From Ashinkailepas kermadecensis (taxonomy: Eukaryota; Arthropoda; Thecostraca; Neolepadidae): 64,000 nt of DNA. Below are positions 11,939 to 23,800 of the stretch, in pieces. The number at the start of each line of letters is the position of its first letter. The stretch's first letter is position 1. The stretch is taken from positions 764,501 through 828,500 of the forward strand of contig JAOTOM010005183.1 of NCBI GenBank assembly GCA_034440615.1, in the 5' to 3' direction. Position numbers and translations under genes: made by a program. The notes under the pieces were generated by a model. That model searched no databases. It saw only the letters and a program-made list of their open reading frames with translations, and had not been told where the DNA came from.

Positions 11939-12260
11939 TTCAGCGGACACCATCCAATGAAGGGCAACCCACCACTGGACATCCAGCCGACGGACACCAT
12001 CCAATGAAGGGCAACCCACCACTGGACATCCAGCCGACGAGAGGCACTCCCATCTAATGAGGGACACTCGCCAGCGGAGGGACATCCCTTCCACTGAAGG
12101 TGGACTCCAACCGCTGGAGGCACTCCCATCTAGTGAGGGGCACTCATAGGCGGTGGGACATCACTACCACTGGAGGTAGGCCAAGTATAAACGGGCACTC
12201 GTCGTCTAATTAGAGGCACCCAGTCCGCTGAGGAGCTTGGAGGAGCTCTCGTGTAATTAG
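11939..12260. repeat. Decayed tandem repeat, 47-bp pair plus 20-bp variants
   Basis: Two almost identical 47-bp units (about 11945-12038) contain ACACCATCCAATGAAGGGCA and ACTGGACATCCAGCCGA. They are followed to about 12260 by shorter, diverged units of the form GGCACTCCCATCTAATGAGG. Confidence 0.85.
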
Positions 12261-12525
12261 GAGCTTCTCGTCTAAGTGACACCTCGTCTGATTAAGGCAA
12301 TCGAGTCCGGTGCGAGGAGCCCACCTCGGTGGGACACCCAGTCGAAAGGGCCATCCCACAAAAGGAAGAGCACTGCCATCACTATACTGGTGAGGTGCCT
12401 TTCAGCCCTCCAGGACGCCGTAGTCCAGACGGATGCATGTTTCTGGAATACGATCGTCAGCAGTATCTCAAATGGATGCAGTCGCCAGCAGCACAGGCCC
12501 GACTTCTGGTCCGCCGGCAGCTGGA

Positions 12526-12960
12526 GCGCCTGTGACGTCACCGGTGCCCGCCTGTGACGTCACCGGCTGAGCGCTCGTGTGACGTGCGGCCCCGGGGCCG
12601 CGAGCGTCCCTGGGCCGGCTGCACGGTAGACGGCAGCGCGGCCTCCAACCGGCTATCGGCCATCGGAAGATTCCAATTTTGGGGCGAAACCGGCGCGCCG
12701 ACCGGTCCCCGGGGCGGCCGGCCGGCGCGGGCGCGTCCGAATTTATTGTCACCGAGCCGGGGCCGCCACGGCCGGGCGGCTTTCTCCGGCGGCGGCACGC
12801 ACCAGACGTGCCGCCGCTGCGCTGGTCCGGCACGTCCGCCAGCGTCCGGCGAGCGGTCGGAGCGCGCGGTGCTCACGAGGCGGCCGAGGCGGCCGAGGCG
12901 GCCCGCCCCGCCGCCGCCGGGCTGCAGAGGTCTGACCAGGGGCACCAGTGCTGAGTGCCG
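12526..12960. promoter_or_regulatory. GC-rich, CpG-dense block with paired CRE palindromes
   Basis: Two full cAMP-response-element palindromes TGACGTCA (12533-12540 and 12555-12562) lie 22 bp apart, with a TGACGTG half-site-like word at about 12579. The next 400 bp are very rich in G, C and CpG. CREB/ATF proteins bind this palindrome. No convincing exon follows on either strand, so a promoter role is only suggested. Confidence 0.3.
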
Positions 12961-15115
12961 TTTGATTAGGGTGGCTCGTGTTGAGGATGGACGAGGACGA
13001 GGGACTAAGGCTGCTGGGGTGCTGGGGAGCTCTGGTCGGGGCTGGGAGTGATTGGGAAATATGACTGGGAGCCAGTGTCATGGGCATCGCCACGGATTTT
13101 GGTTGGGGGAAGGTTGTAGAGGGTCTTTTGGTCGATTATTTCCACGTCGCAGACCTAATGTTTAATTTCACGAAGTTTGGAAGGGTGGGGGTCACATACC
13201 CTACGTCCAACGCGGTGGCGATGTCATGGTTCGCAGGTCTGATTGGGGTGACTGTTGTTGAGGATGATCGGCTGAGACGACCTGGAGAAGACTGACCGGG
13301 CCATTCCGCGTCAGGGACCACCTCGCCGGGGTGGCGTGCTTTGAGGAGACCTCATCAAGATGGTCCAGAGAGATATATTCTAGGGTACTTGACGGGTGCG
13401 ATTATCACTAGCGGTACTCATGCCTAGCACAGTGTACGTCATGATAGTTACGAGGTTAAAATCCAAACTTGTAGTTTAAATTCAAGCTGGATGCTTGGTG
13501 TCGTGCCAGTATTGCTTGATATTTCATGGTCTGGCGACAAACAGGCCCCTCGTCACTATATTCATTAATTCGCACATATGAGGCAATTCACAGGGGGCCC
13601 TAATATTAAAGCTGAAAGCAAGTTCCATATAAGTAACTTGTTTTCCGTTGGCGGCGCTCTTGGCCTGGGCTCTCATGATTTGCCCACGCCGGTGCTACGA
13701 ATTCCCTTTTGAGGGCGTAGTTCGAAAGTAAGTTTCCACTGCACCCATAGCTTCAATTTTTGCAATTATTGTTTGGATGTTTATTATTTGTTATACAATT
13801 ATTATTTAGCTTTTCATTGACACGGGGCGGGGAAAATATTGACCGGAATCCAATGGGACTTAATCAGGAGAGTGGCGGGGGAACGTTTTTGTGTCCCGCC
13901 GGCAGCACCATTGACCTGGACCCCTCTGATCTGGACCCACCTGAAAGTTTGTGTGGTGTCCACCCCTCCACGCCTATTAATTTCGTCCATTTCGTTGTTC
14001 GTGTTTTACGCCAATTCGAATAAATTTTGTTCGCCTTCAATCTTCATCCGGCCCCCATTTGCATTACACCAAAATGACAGACGTGTTTTTTTCCATCAGC
14101 TTATCGAGTACCGATTGCCAAATCGCTTTCCTCGGCGAAGCTTGCGGGAAACACATTTGTGCTCTTATTGTTCTAGTATTCGATGGATTGCGCCAAGAAC
14201 ATGCTCGGATTTCTGACGAAAATAATGTGTAAGCGGTACTATGTCACTTTCTTCCAACGTGCACGAATCACACAACAGGATTGAGGCATGCTCAGTCAAC
14301 GAACAAAAACGTCAGCTGGTTGATAAGAGTGGCAGGCCTCAGGCAAGCCGGTGTAATGGGCTATAATGTACTAATTTGAAATTGTTCTTCGGCTCATGCG
14401 AAGTGTGTATATGTAGGACAAGGAACACAGTACAAATTGCGTGCCGCATCATTTTTTTGCAAGTATTTTAAATCTCTTTGGATATTCTTAGGGAAATTAT
14501 ACGTGAAATATATCAATGCAAACCGGAAAAGCAAGCCTGAACTTAGGCTCCGCAGTGTCTTACGTTCCCCAACGGGAGCGCCGCCATTAGAAAATGTAAA
14601 TAAAACGGGAAATTCCTCGAACTATAGGCACATCATCATCAGAAAATGGTGTCATAATGCAACGCTCCCATTCACAACCATCCAATTTCGAGGATATTTT
14701 CATCGAGATGTTTTTTTTCAACTTAATCCCATATCAGTCTGACAATGCTCTGTTGCTTTACTCTACGGGTATGCTTGGGGTTGGATAAATCTCTCGAGCT
14801 TCAGTCGCATGAAATGCTTACGAATACGAGCTCTACGCACCGGATCTAACAAGAATAACACTACGACTATTCAGAGTAGTGATATTGGAGGAATATTGAG
14901 CGGATTTTAAAAGTACAGAGACAACTTTTTATCAGTACATATACCCGTTGGGCTACCATTACACACGCCTAGTGTTTCGTGCATTAAAACCATCACGGGT
15001 TCATTTGTGTAGTCTCTTCCGCGTCTAAGATTGTCGATAACGCTTACACGTATCGCGTGATGTCGCCAATAATTCAAACGGAAGCGCGTGCTAACAAGTG
15101 GCCGATCAATGCACC
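12961..15115. other. Non-coding spacer
   Basis: No repeat family or gene recognised. Open frames of up to 125 codons overlap one another and match nothing known to me. Composition falls from GC-rich to AT-rich around 13380. Confidence 0.5.
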
Positions 15116-15235
15116 CCTCCAGCGACAGCCATGGAAGGGTGGAGTGCCAGACAGGCCTCCAGCGATAGCCCTGGAGGGGTGGAGTGGCAGACGGGCCTCC
15201 AGCGACAACCCTGAAGGGGTGGAGTGCCGGACGGG
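15116..15235. repeat. 40-bp tandem repeat, three units
   Basis: Units start CCTCCAGCGA at 15116, 15156 and 15196 and contain GGGTGGAGTG. They differ at a few positions. Confidence 0.95.
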
Positions 15236-15536
15236 CTTCTCAACTGTTCCCTTCCTCATTGGTAGCGCCGGTTCGACCCGAACCCGTCGACGGTCTGTGA
15301 GTGTGAGGCGCGCAGTCCAGTTCGCTGCAGCTGAGACGCGCGCTTCACTCGCTCGGCACGCCGCCGTCGGCACGCCCCATCGTCTCGGCGACCCCCGCCG
15401 CTACGGCCAATCAGAGCGGGCGGCTGCCGCGGCGGCGGGCCGGCCGGGGCGGGGCGTGACGCCGCTGGACGCCGCGGGACCTATCCGCAGAGAATACCAG
15501 GCGCCAGGCGATGCGAAACGACCTGTGTCTGGGTGT
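15236..15536. other. GC-rich spacer
   Basis: Rich in CpG, with no recognisable element. A plus-strand open frame (15057-15653) runs through the 40-bp repeat and this stretch and looks fortuitous. Confidence 0.45.
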
Positions 15537-15748
15537 GCTATGGTCAGTGGCGCAGCTAGGATTTTCTTAGGGGGAGGGAGCGACCAAAAGTTGAAGTTAC
15601 GAAATAGAGGATACTCTCGGCGCGCTTCGTGCGCCGAACATTTTTCGTCTTGAGCGGTGAAAATCCAAATATCCCTTGTTCCATCTTGTGCATTTTTGGT
15701 TGCTCAGGGGGCGCCCAGGCCCCCCTTGGCTGCGCCTCTGGCTACGGT
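15537..15748 (+). mobile_element. Short hAT-type MITE with its target duplications
   Basis: The 196-bp element proper is 15545-15740. Its termini are CAGTGGCGCAGC and, reversed, CAGAGGCGCAGCC. Flanking octamers GCTATGGT (15537-15544) and GCTACGGT (15741-15748) differ at one base, an 8-bp target duplication as made by hAT transposases. Non-coding. Confidence 0.8.
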
Positions 15749-15781
15749 CGGCACAACCGTTCGCGTTGGGCGGGTCTCTGA

Positions 15782-15905
15782 CACTGGCGGATCTGGAGAG
15801 GACCGGGAACATATGGCATTCCCCCATTGAAAGGTGACGCCCCTCTGATCGGGAAAAGGCGCCTCTCCTTTTCGGTTCGAATGCACCTCCCATCCTCCCA
15901 TCCCT
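15782..15905 (-). mobile_element. Fragment of hAT-like MITE family X
   Basis: Starts with the terminus CACTGGCGGATCTGG. Its reverse complement shares the order GGCGCC, AGGGGCG, CAC, ATGGGG, GATCCGCCAGTG with the element at 3365-3571 and the piece ending at 47612. The far terminus is not found. Confidence 0.5.
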
Positions 15906-15959
15906 CCCCCGGTGCACAGATTTATTAGGTCAAAGACTATTAGATGTTGGAGGGCACAG

Positions 15960-16130
15960 CCACTTCCCCACCCCAATTTTTGCAGCCCCCGCTGTATTTA
16001 TTCGGAGCCTCCGACTGGAATCCTTGGGGGCCCCGGCGAACATTTTAGGGCCGCAGCGCGATTTTTCGTGGCCCCGACGTAATTTTTCTGAATACCAACG
16101 CAATTTTTGGGAGCCCACCACCCCTCAGGG
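15960..16130. repeat. Decayed 21-bp periodic repeat, locus 1
   Basis: About seven units of 20-24 bp of the type GGCCCCGACGCGATTTTT: GGCCGCAGCGCGATTTTTCG, GGCCCCGACGTAATTTTT, ACCAACGCAATTTTTGG. A GC-rich half alternates with a T-tract. The same pattern occurs at 18550-19700 and 35580-35710. Confidence 0.65.
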
Positions 16131-16278
16131 GTCCCAGTTGTTACTGGTCCCCAGCGGGCAAACAAAGCTAAATATCGGTTGGCATATATGACTGTACCAT
16201 ACCATGCAGCTGACATAAATCGCGATGCAATATACTCGCGTTTGCGATGGCACAGTGTGCTTACGACCTGCAATGAGC

Positions 16279-16398
16279 GTGGGAGGTGGTGGTGGTTGGT
16301 TGGTAGGTGGTTATTTGTTTTATGACACGTCGACCGTTGAGTCATGTAGCGTCGCCAATCTCTCACGCCGATTGGTCGCGTCGAAGGGTAGCGACGGA
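16279..16398 (-). mobile_element. SINE fragment, tRNA head missing
   Basis: Matches the body and tail of the SINE family seen at 4878 and 51854: the reverse complement contains GACCAATCGGCGTGAGAGAT, GTCGACGTGTC and AACCAACC. It stops at the GTCGCTAC word that borders the tRNA-like head, and satellite repeats begin within a few bases. Confidence 0.9.
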
Positions 16399-16401
16399 GA
16401 T

Positions 16402-16905
16402 GTATCATAACCTCCACGGCTCATAACCTCCACAGCTCATAACCTCCACAAATTCAACATACCCGATGCGCTCGTAACCTCCACATGTCATAAACTCCAC
16501 AGCTCACAACCTCCACAACTACGAAGCGCTCATAACCTCCACAGCTCACAACCTCCACAAATCCGCAGCGCTCGTAACCTCCACGGCTCATAACCTCCAC
16601 AACTCCAAGCGCTCATAGCCTCCACAGCTCGTAACCTCCACAACTGCGAAGCGCTCATAACCTCCACAGCTCACAACCTCCACAAGTCCGCAGCGCTCGT
16701 AACCTCCACAGCTCATAACCTCCACAACTGCGAAGCGCTCATAACCTCCACAGCTCGCAACCTCCACAGATTCAAGAACTCCATAATTTTCTAGAAGCAT
16801 CACTTCAGATAGCTATCGATAGGTAGCAGCACGGTCTAGGTATCACAATCATGAGACTTAATGCTGAACCATAGGTAACAATATTTATCGCCAGATGGCA
16901 GGATG
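16402..16905 (-). mobile_element. Dispersed element with internal 42-bp satellite, copy 1
   Basis: Positions 16402-16770 are tandem units of about 42 bp made of shorter CATAACCTCCACAGCT-like sub-repeats alternating with AACTGCGAAGCGCT. From there to about 16905 is unique sequence (TCTAGAAGCATCACTTCAG, AGATGGCAGGATG). The same satellite plus the same flank occurs in reverse at 39091-39615, so the whole module is a dispersed element. Family unknown; no coding sequence. Orientation is set relative to copy 2. Confidence 0.8.
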
Positions 16906-16937
16906 ATACTATTGAATAGAGCTCGGAAGCCCGCGCA

Positions 16938-17090
16938 TCAACGCGTGGGAAAGTATTGCGTGGCGCAGTGGCGGATGATCGTATATCATTTACACGTTTT
17001 TCGCCCGCAATCTATCGACACGTGGGAAAATAATGCGACACGCAGTGGCGGATGATCGCATAACCTTTACACGCTATCCGCCCGCAATAT
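16938..17090. repeat. 77-bp tandem duplication
   Basis: Two units share CGTGGGAAA, AATGCG or TATTGCG, GCAGTGGCGGATGATCG, TTTACACG and CGCCCGCAAT. The GCAGTGGCGGATGATCG word recalls the hAT termini in this window, but no paired end is seen. Confidence 0.85.
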
Positions 17091-18549
17091 GATGCCTTTT
17101 CATGTCCTCGTCATCATAGGCGTAGGAACGTCTCAAAAAGTGGGTGGGTCGGGATCAACAGTAGGGACGCACCCAGGAATTTCGCAAAGTACCATGGTTG
17201 AGCACTTTTCGATAGATAACCCGATAATTTTAACAGTGAACACACAACTTTTACCGCTAAGATGGGGACCGATAAAGGGATGGGGTAGGCCCCAGGGCGC
17301 GCCTATGGCTAACAACAACATGCGATACTGAAAAATAACTATCATCACAGCATAAGTACTTTCAAATTCACACTTCTCGCTGGACTTGGAACTCTTTTCA
17401 CGACTGATGGATTCTTTTGTAATAATAGGTTTATCTCCCTGGTGCGAGTGAAAGCATTATTACTGTTGAAACAAAATTTCTTCAACTTCTGCTATGTGCG
17501 TGTGTGTAGGGGTGGGTGCAAGCTCATTACAGCCTCACTAATGGCTAAATAAATTGTGTGCCCTAGTTTCTATGATATAGTACTAAACGTCATTAAGATG
17601 TCACCCGTTGTTCACCGATGTTGATGAGGAGAAAGAATAGAACGCCTGTGCAAATTATCCCGTAAACGAAAATTTCGAAATGGCCGAAAGATGCAGGGGG
17701 TCATTGTGAGTTCACCGATCGATACTTTTGCACAATTCAGATTGTTCTTCATTGAGTTGAGTTCTTCCGCTCAGACATTCTTCACACCTTCATATTTTCA
17801 TGGCAAGTTACTAGAATGTGAAGGTGAGAAAGGGCCTGATTTTGTTTAGATTGCCAGATATAGCCATACTTAGTACATATTATTCGCCCACAGATGCTTC
17901 CCAGGCAGCGTTCACCTTACGATTTTGCACTGGCTGTTAGCAAGAACGAAGCTTACTTGCTGGTCCATGGCAAAATAATTATCATGATTGTTGCTGGAGA
18001 GGATGAGAAAAGGAAAAGCGGGTCATCGCTGGTTGAAGATGTTTTGATCCGGTGTGTGGGAGACCAAAATTAGCAAGCCGACAGAATGGGAAAAAACGCA
18101 ATAAATAATAGTACCTGATATTGTGTTCGTCCTCAGGGCCTAACTCCAACACCTCGGTGATCAGTCACCTGAAACATTTATGTAGTACACATCGTGCACT
18201 TTAGAATATCCGCCACTTGAAACGAAATGCTGCAACTGCATCATGTGGCACCCGGCTGAAACGGAATGAAAGCCTTATTTTTGGGGACCAACAAATCAGT
18301 GCAAAATAGCTGACAGAGAGAACACACGGCACCTCATAAAGTCATAACGTGTTCAGACTTAAGAGCCGCAAGGGCCTATCCTGAATTCAATTCGATGACT
18401 CTTCTTCCCACGTTTTTGGTGGCTAAGACATCCGGATAACCGCTTAGCTTTCACGCACCTCATCCCTGATTAAATATCAACGCTTCCAGATTGGCTACCG
18501 AACTGAGACTCTATAGGTGTTCTTTTTAACCTTTCCGATTCTTTTATCT
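17091..18549. other. Non-coding spacer
   Basis: No supportable gene. A hAT-like remnant may lie at about 17155-17310, from GACGCACCCAGGAATTT to GGCCCCAGGGCGCGCC, without clear duplications. Confidence 0.45.
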
Positions 18550-19700
18550 TCGGGTGTGTTTTAAGGCTCCGGCCAATTTTGCTAGGGGCCCGGCACATGT
18601 TTGTGACCTGGACTCTTTTTAAAAAGCTTTGTTGCTTTTTTGTGCACCGATGCTATTTTTGAGGTATCGGCGCGTTTTCGCAGACCCCAAAGTGTTCATT
18701 TAGTGACAGGTCTTTTTGTTCCATTTCTAGGATCATGTCGATTTTTGAGGGCCCTAGCATATCATCACTCTTCATATCCTCATGTGACCTTGTCAGGTCG
18801 CATCACGTGCGCGTAATCCTCTCGGTGGATTCTAAGATTCTGAGAGCCGTTCTCGCACTTGACGTTTTTGAGGCCTCCATGCTGTATCAAACCTCGCTGT
18901 GCTTTGAGGGCCCCGCTGTGTCTTGATTCTTTTAGCTCCCGTGTGTATATTTAGAGCAGCAAAGAGTGTTTTAAGGCAATGTCGCTTTTTCCAGACTCGG
19001 TACGCTTTGAAGGGCCCGGTGCATTTTCGTCTTCCAGTTGTGCTCTTAGGGTCCCGCGGTGTTTATTTGGCGTTCCTCGGTCATATTTGTGGGACCCCAG
19101 CACGATATTAGAGGCCCGGTATAATTTCTCGGGATCCGGTCTCGACTTTTCGGGCCCAGTCGCGTGGTTCCGGGAGAATCCGACGTCAGTTTTCTGGGCT
19201 CGACACAGTTTTTGGTGACTTATTCTGAATTATGTAAAGTCTGAGCCACGGCTTCATTTTTCGGGCCCTCGGTGGCATTTTTCGTGTCCCGCCGCGATTT
19301 GTCGAGCTCCGGTATGTTTTTCGGTGCCGTATGCGATTTGTTAAGGCATCTGGTGGTATGTTTTGACCAAGGAGCGATTTTCCTGGCTCGGACATCTTTT
19401 TCGGAATCTGTTCATTTTGGATGGTTCTGGCTTGATTCTTGTCGGGTTCCGATGCGATTGTGGGGCCACGTTGTGCTTATTTGGAGGACATTGACGCCAA
19501 TTTTTGGGAGTCCCGAGGGAATTATTGATACCTCGACCAGAATTTATGCGACTACCGACAGGAATTTTGGATCCCATGTGCGACATTTGGGGGTGTGGCG
19601 TTAGTTCACAGGGCGCGTTGTACTTATCTGACACCAGCGCGATTTTAGCGTTCCCCGGCGCAAACTTTCGGGCCCGGTGCAAGTTTTTTGGTGTCCGCTG
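18550..19700. repeat. Decayed 21-bp periodic repeat, locus 2 (1.1 kb)
   Basis: About fifty units of 19-24 bp with consensus close to GGGCCCGGTGCGATTTTTC. Clear examples are GGGCCCGGTGCATTTTCG (19014), GGGTCCCGCGGTGTTTATTT, GGACCCCAGCACGATATTA, GGCCCGGTATAATTTCTCGG. T-tracts recur about every 21 bp, two turns of the helix. Insertions and deletions keep breaking phase, and stops are frequent in long frames, so protein coding is unlikely. Confidence 0.7.
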
Positions 19701-19795
19701 TATATATTTACTAGATGCACACCAACCCCACTGCCATGTTGGTGTGTTCAAAATCGATCCAAGCCACTACGTTCTCCATTGGGTATGCATTCTAG

Positions 19796-20215
19796 CCTGG
19801 CCTAGCCTAGCATAGCTTAGCCTAACCTAGCCTAACCTAAACTAACCTAACTAAACCTAACCAAACCTAACCAAACCAAACAAAACCTAACCAAACCTAG
19901 CCAGACCTAACCAGACCTAACCAAACCTAGCCAAACCTACCCAAACATAACCAAATCTAACCAAACATAACCCAACTTAAACGAACGTAAACAAACCTAA
20001 CCTAACCTAACCAATCCTAACCTAACCAAACCTAATATAACCGAACCAATCCTAAACGAAATCTAACCAAATCGAACCGAACCTTAACGAAACCTAGCCT
20101 AACCAAACCAAACCTAACCTAACCCAAGCAAACCTAACCTAACTTAGCCTAACTTAGCCAAACCTAACCAAACCTAACCTAATATGACCTGACCCGACCT
20201 AACCCAAGCAGACCT
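19796..20215. repeat. Degenerate CCTAA (TTAGG-type) array
   Basis: About 420 bp of CCTAA units mixed with CCAAA, CCTAG and CCGAA variants. TTAGG is the arthropod telomere repeat. The units are too diverged to be a functional telomere, so this is an interstitial array or satellite. Confidence 0.85.
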
Positions 20216-20665
20216 CATTTAATCCTACCCTGTCCATTAAATTGACCTACGCTGCCCTTTTGCCCTACCCTCCATACCCTGCTTGTCATGTTCGTATGTA
20301 AATATAACCGATACCAGAGATTGGGTGATGATTAAAATACTTGTTCAATATTGGTATACGGCCTGATACATAAAACATATACACTACAAATCCTGTGCGT
20401 AAGATGGCTCTTTATATATACTCTGTCTCGGAAGAATGGTCATGCCGTACATATGTCAGAACGATGTGTTGCTCTATTTTGCTTAATATGGGCATTTGGT
20501 TACTTTATATAGTCGCCCTCAACCTACCCTACCCTAGCCTAGCATGGCCTTACCAAAGTAGACCTGATTTGATCTAACATAACCCTGCCCTTTCTTAACT
20601 TCATTTCCATACACGCCATAACACAGCTGTACGGCCCTGCATACACCATAAGTTATATTCACTTA
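20216..20665. other. Left flank of the Helitron
   Basis: CCTAA-like words continue sparsely to about 20545. Near the junction TAACACAGCTGTA (20619-20631) and TTATATTCAC (20653-20662) also occur, in the same order but closer together, inside the Helitron at 25407-25430. Confidence 0.6.
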
Positions 20666-20677
20666 CTAGTGGCCCGT

Positions 20678-20695
20678 ACCCGGCATCGCCCGGGT
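20678..20695 (-). terminator. Helitron 3' hairpin
   Basis: ACCCGGGCGATGCCGGGT on the minus strand forms a 6-bp stem with a 6-nt loop, 8 nt before the terminal CTAG. Helitrons use this structure to end strand transfer. Confidence 0.9.
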
Positions 20696-20800
20696 TGTAA
20701 AACGAATTCATGTAAACTGGTAAACGTGTATTGTACATCATCAGGTAATCATGTTACACAGTAACAATACATTGGTTTCACACACACACACACACGCGAC

Positions 20801-23800
20801 CTATGTTTTTCTGAGTGCCTCGTGGTAGACCACGTTTCGGGTCTTGCCTTTTTCCTCAGACAGTGTGTACAGCCTGTTGGGGTTGCCAACACGTGAGCAG
20901 CCGACATACAGTTGTCCATGGCTGAACACTTGTGAAGTGAGATTCAGTCCGACAACATGCAGTGACTGTCCCTGACTTTTGTTGATTGACATGGCATAAC
21001 TGAGTTTCACGGGAAACTGTAGTCGTTTGAACTCGAATGGCATGTCAGACGGTATGAGTGGGAAGCGTGGAATGAACACATCCTGACCACTCGCTTTGCC
21101 AGCCATCACAGTTGCCACCAACACATGTGGGAGCAGCTTCTTGACAGTCAGTCTTGTGCCGTTGCACAATTTCGGTGGATCGAGATTGCGTAGCAGCATG
21201 ATCGGAGCGTGCTCCTTCAGAACTAAGTTGTGTGGCGGCAGACCGGGTGGTTCGAGTGAGTTGAGAAACTCAGTTGGGTAGTTGGTCGCCTCGTCTGGAT
21301 CGGGTATGGTGTCTACCGACTTGTACCCCACCGGTGTTCCCGGTTGGAGCTTCAGCAGTTTCAGGTTGGTGTTGGCTACCTGGTCATTTTTCGGTGCCAG
21401 TATAGCTCGCTGGCTCAGCCACTTTGGATTTTGGTAGTTTGGGATCAGTGATGGGAACACTTTGGCGATCAGCTCATCTTCGGTTGTCACGGAGTGTCCG
21501 AACGGCAGAGTAACCTCGCTACTCTTGTCACCGTTTGTTTTCAGTGTCCCGTCTCCCACCTGGAGTAGCTGTGATGCGAACTCTCCGGTTGTGCTATCGC
21601 CAAACAAATGGACTCGCATGTTTGTGGACAGACACAGTCTGCGTACATATAGCCACAGATATCACGCTTTCAGACAGGCGTTCACTTCGTCTGATCTGGT
21701 TCCACGCGGGATGACAAGTAGCGTTTGACGGAAGTCGCCAGATAGCACAACCGTAACTCCGCCCATGAGCAGTTCGTTGTTTCGCAGATCTCTCAGTGTC
21801 GCATCCAGTGCTTCAAATGCACCTTTGTGACTCATTGTTGCCTCATCCCATATGATGAGTTTCACCTCTTGCAAAAGCCTGGCTTTTGCTGTTCCTCGAT
21901 TGATGTTGCACATCGGACTTTCTTGCTTAGCCAGATCAAATGGCAACTTGGAAGCAGAGTGTGCCGTACGACCGCCATCCAGCAATGTGGCTGCGATACC
22001 GCTGGATGCTACCGCGAGTGCGATTCGATTTTGACTTCTCTGTTCTGCCAGTAGCAGGTTTGTGACGAATGTCTTGCCAGTTCCGCCTGGCGCATCCAAA
22101 AAGAAGACACCGCCGTGTCCACTTTCAACACAGTCATTGATCGTGTTGTATGCATCGGCCTGGTCTGCGACCATTTTCGGTGCATTCTCTTCAACGAAAG
22201 AGGCCAGCCCGGCTACGTCGTAGCTGATCTCTCGCTGGTATTCAGCAGAGACCATCACCGCTACCGACCTGTCCGCTGCAGGTAGTCCGTAGCCGGGTAG
22301 TTTCTGTCCTCCCATTGCCAGTGTCCGGTCTTCGATATCAACCAATGCCTGGTTAACGATCGCGTCGTTGTACGGAACGGGTGTCTCGTCGGATGCTTTG
22401 ATGAGTTCACAGTAGTAGCGATGGTGAATGTCCTCTGACATCGCCTCTTTGTGTGTGTTCCACAACTGGATCGGATCGGACACGCCACATACTTGCAACA
22501 GGATAGCAAAGAGTTTCCTCAGCTGTCGCGGTGCTTGCATGGCAGCCGCTTCCTGCAGTGTCTTGTTCCAGTGTTCGTCGTTTTCGAGGATGCCGTGACG
22601 AGCACACGCCTCTCTGTACGTGTCCATCACTTCTCCGTCATACTCTCTCAGTGATCGGAAACATGTAGGACCGCGAACTGTGTGCAGCAGCAGTCTCATG
22701 TAGAAACATTCTCTGTTGTTTGGGTGTACAGTGTACACTCGTCCGATCGCGTCTCCTGACACGTATCCTGGCCAGTCTGGTACCGGCTTGCCTTTCTTTC
22801 TCGCTATCCACATTTTGTTCGTCCATGTATAGTATGTCGGCACGTCTGAATAGAGCAGTGTTCTGGCAAAGTCGTCCCGATCACATAGTTTGAAGAACGC
22901 GGTCAGACTCGTGTCGGCAGGATTTTCAACCTGCTGTCGGGCGTTCTGCTCAGTGAAGTACACTCGTTGACCGTTCTCCAGGTAGACGGCCAGATTGACC
23001 ACCGTCGGGTATCGATCGTGGATGTCGAATCCAAACAGTCGCCACACAGCTTCATTGCTGGATATGTATCGTCCCACCTGGTAGTTGTTCACCTCGTCAA
23101 TGGGTTCGCCGTCTGCCTTTAGCCCAAACACGGCCATGTCAGATCCCTTGTTCACATACTTGCACACATACTTGATGCTCTTGATGGAGCTGCATGACTC
23201 CACATTGATGTGAGCATTGAACGTTTTCGACAGCAGTTTGTTGTATGGTACAACCCATGTGTTGTCCATTTTGACTTCTATGCCACCACGTATCTTGAGT
23301 GTGCATGTGTGGCCACCATGTTCTGGTAGGCGACGGCGATATCGGGGATAGCCATCGTGTCCTGTCTGTGTCTCAAGTAGTGCAGTACGTGGGAATCGTT
23401 TTTTGCACTTCTTGTTCTCCATGCACGGACTGCATGGGTTGATGGCACCACATGGTCCGTGGATCATCTGAGTTTTGATGGTTTCATGCAGAACTGGGTC
23501 AGCCGCCGGATCGGGAAGCTCTGCACAGATCATGTCGTCCATCTGTGACGATCGGATCTTCTTGACACACCACACCAATGTATGGGTATGTGGCAGACCC
23601 AGTTTTTGCCACTCAGTTGTGGTCATCCAACAGATGAGTTCACCGAAGATCTTCCCTTGTGTCAGCAGCCACATCAGTTTTTTGTGTTTCTCGTGGAACA
23701 CACGGGCAACGATATCGTGCCTGTCTGATGCGTTCTGTCCAGGATACAGCTCGTTCACGATCTCGGGCCACTTGGGATTACATGTGAACGTGATGAACAG

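Noticed and set aside
16402..16790. CRISPR-like array
   Set aside because: Units are contiguous diverged satellite sub-repeats without unique spacers, in animal-type DNA.
19796..20215. Chromosome end
   Set aside because: Units are diverged and flanked on both sides by long ordinary sequence.
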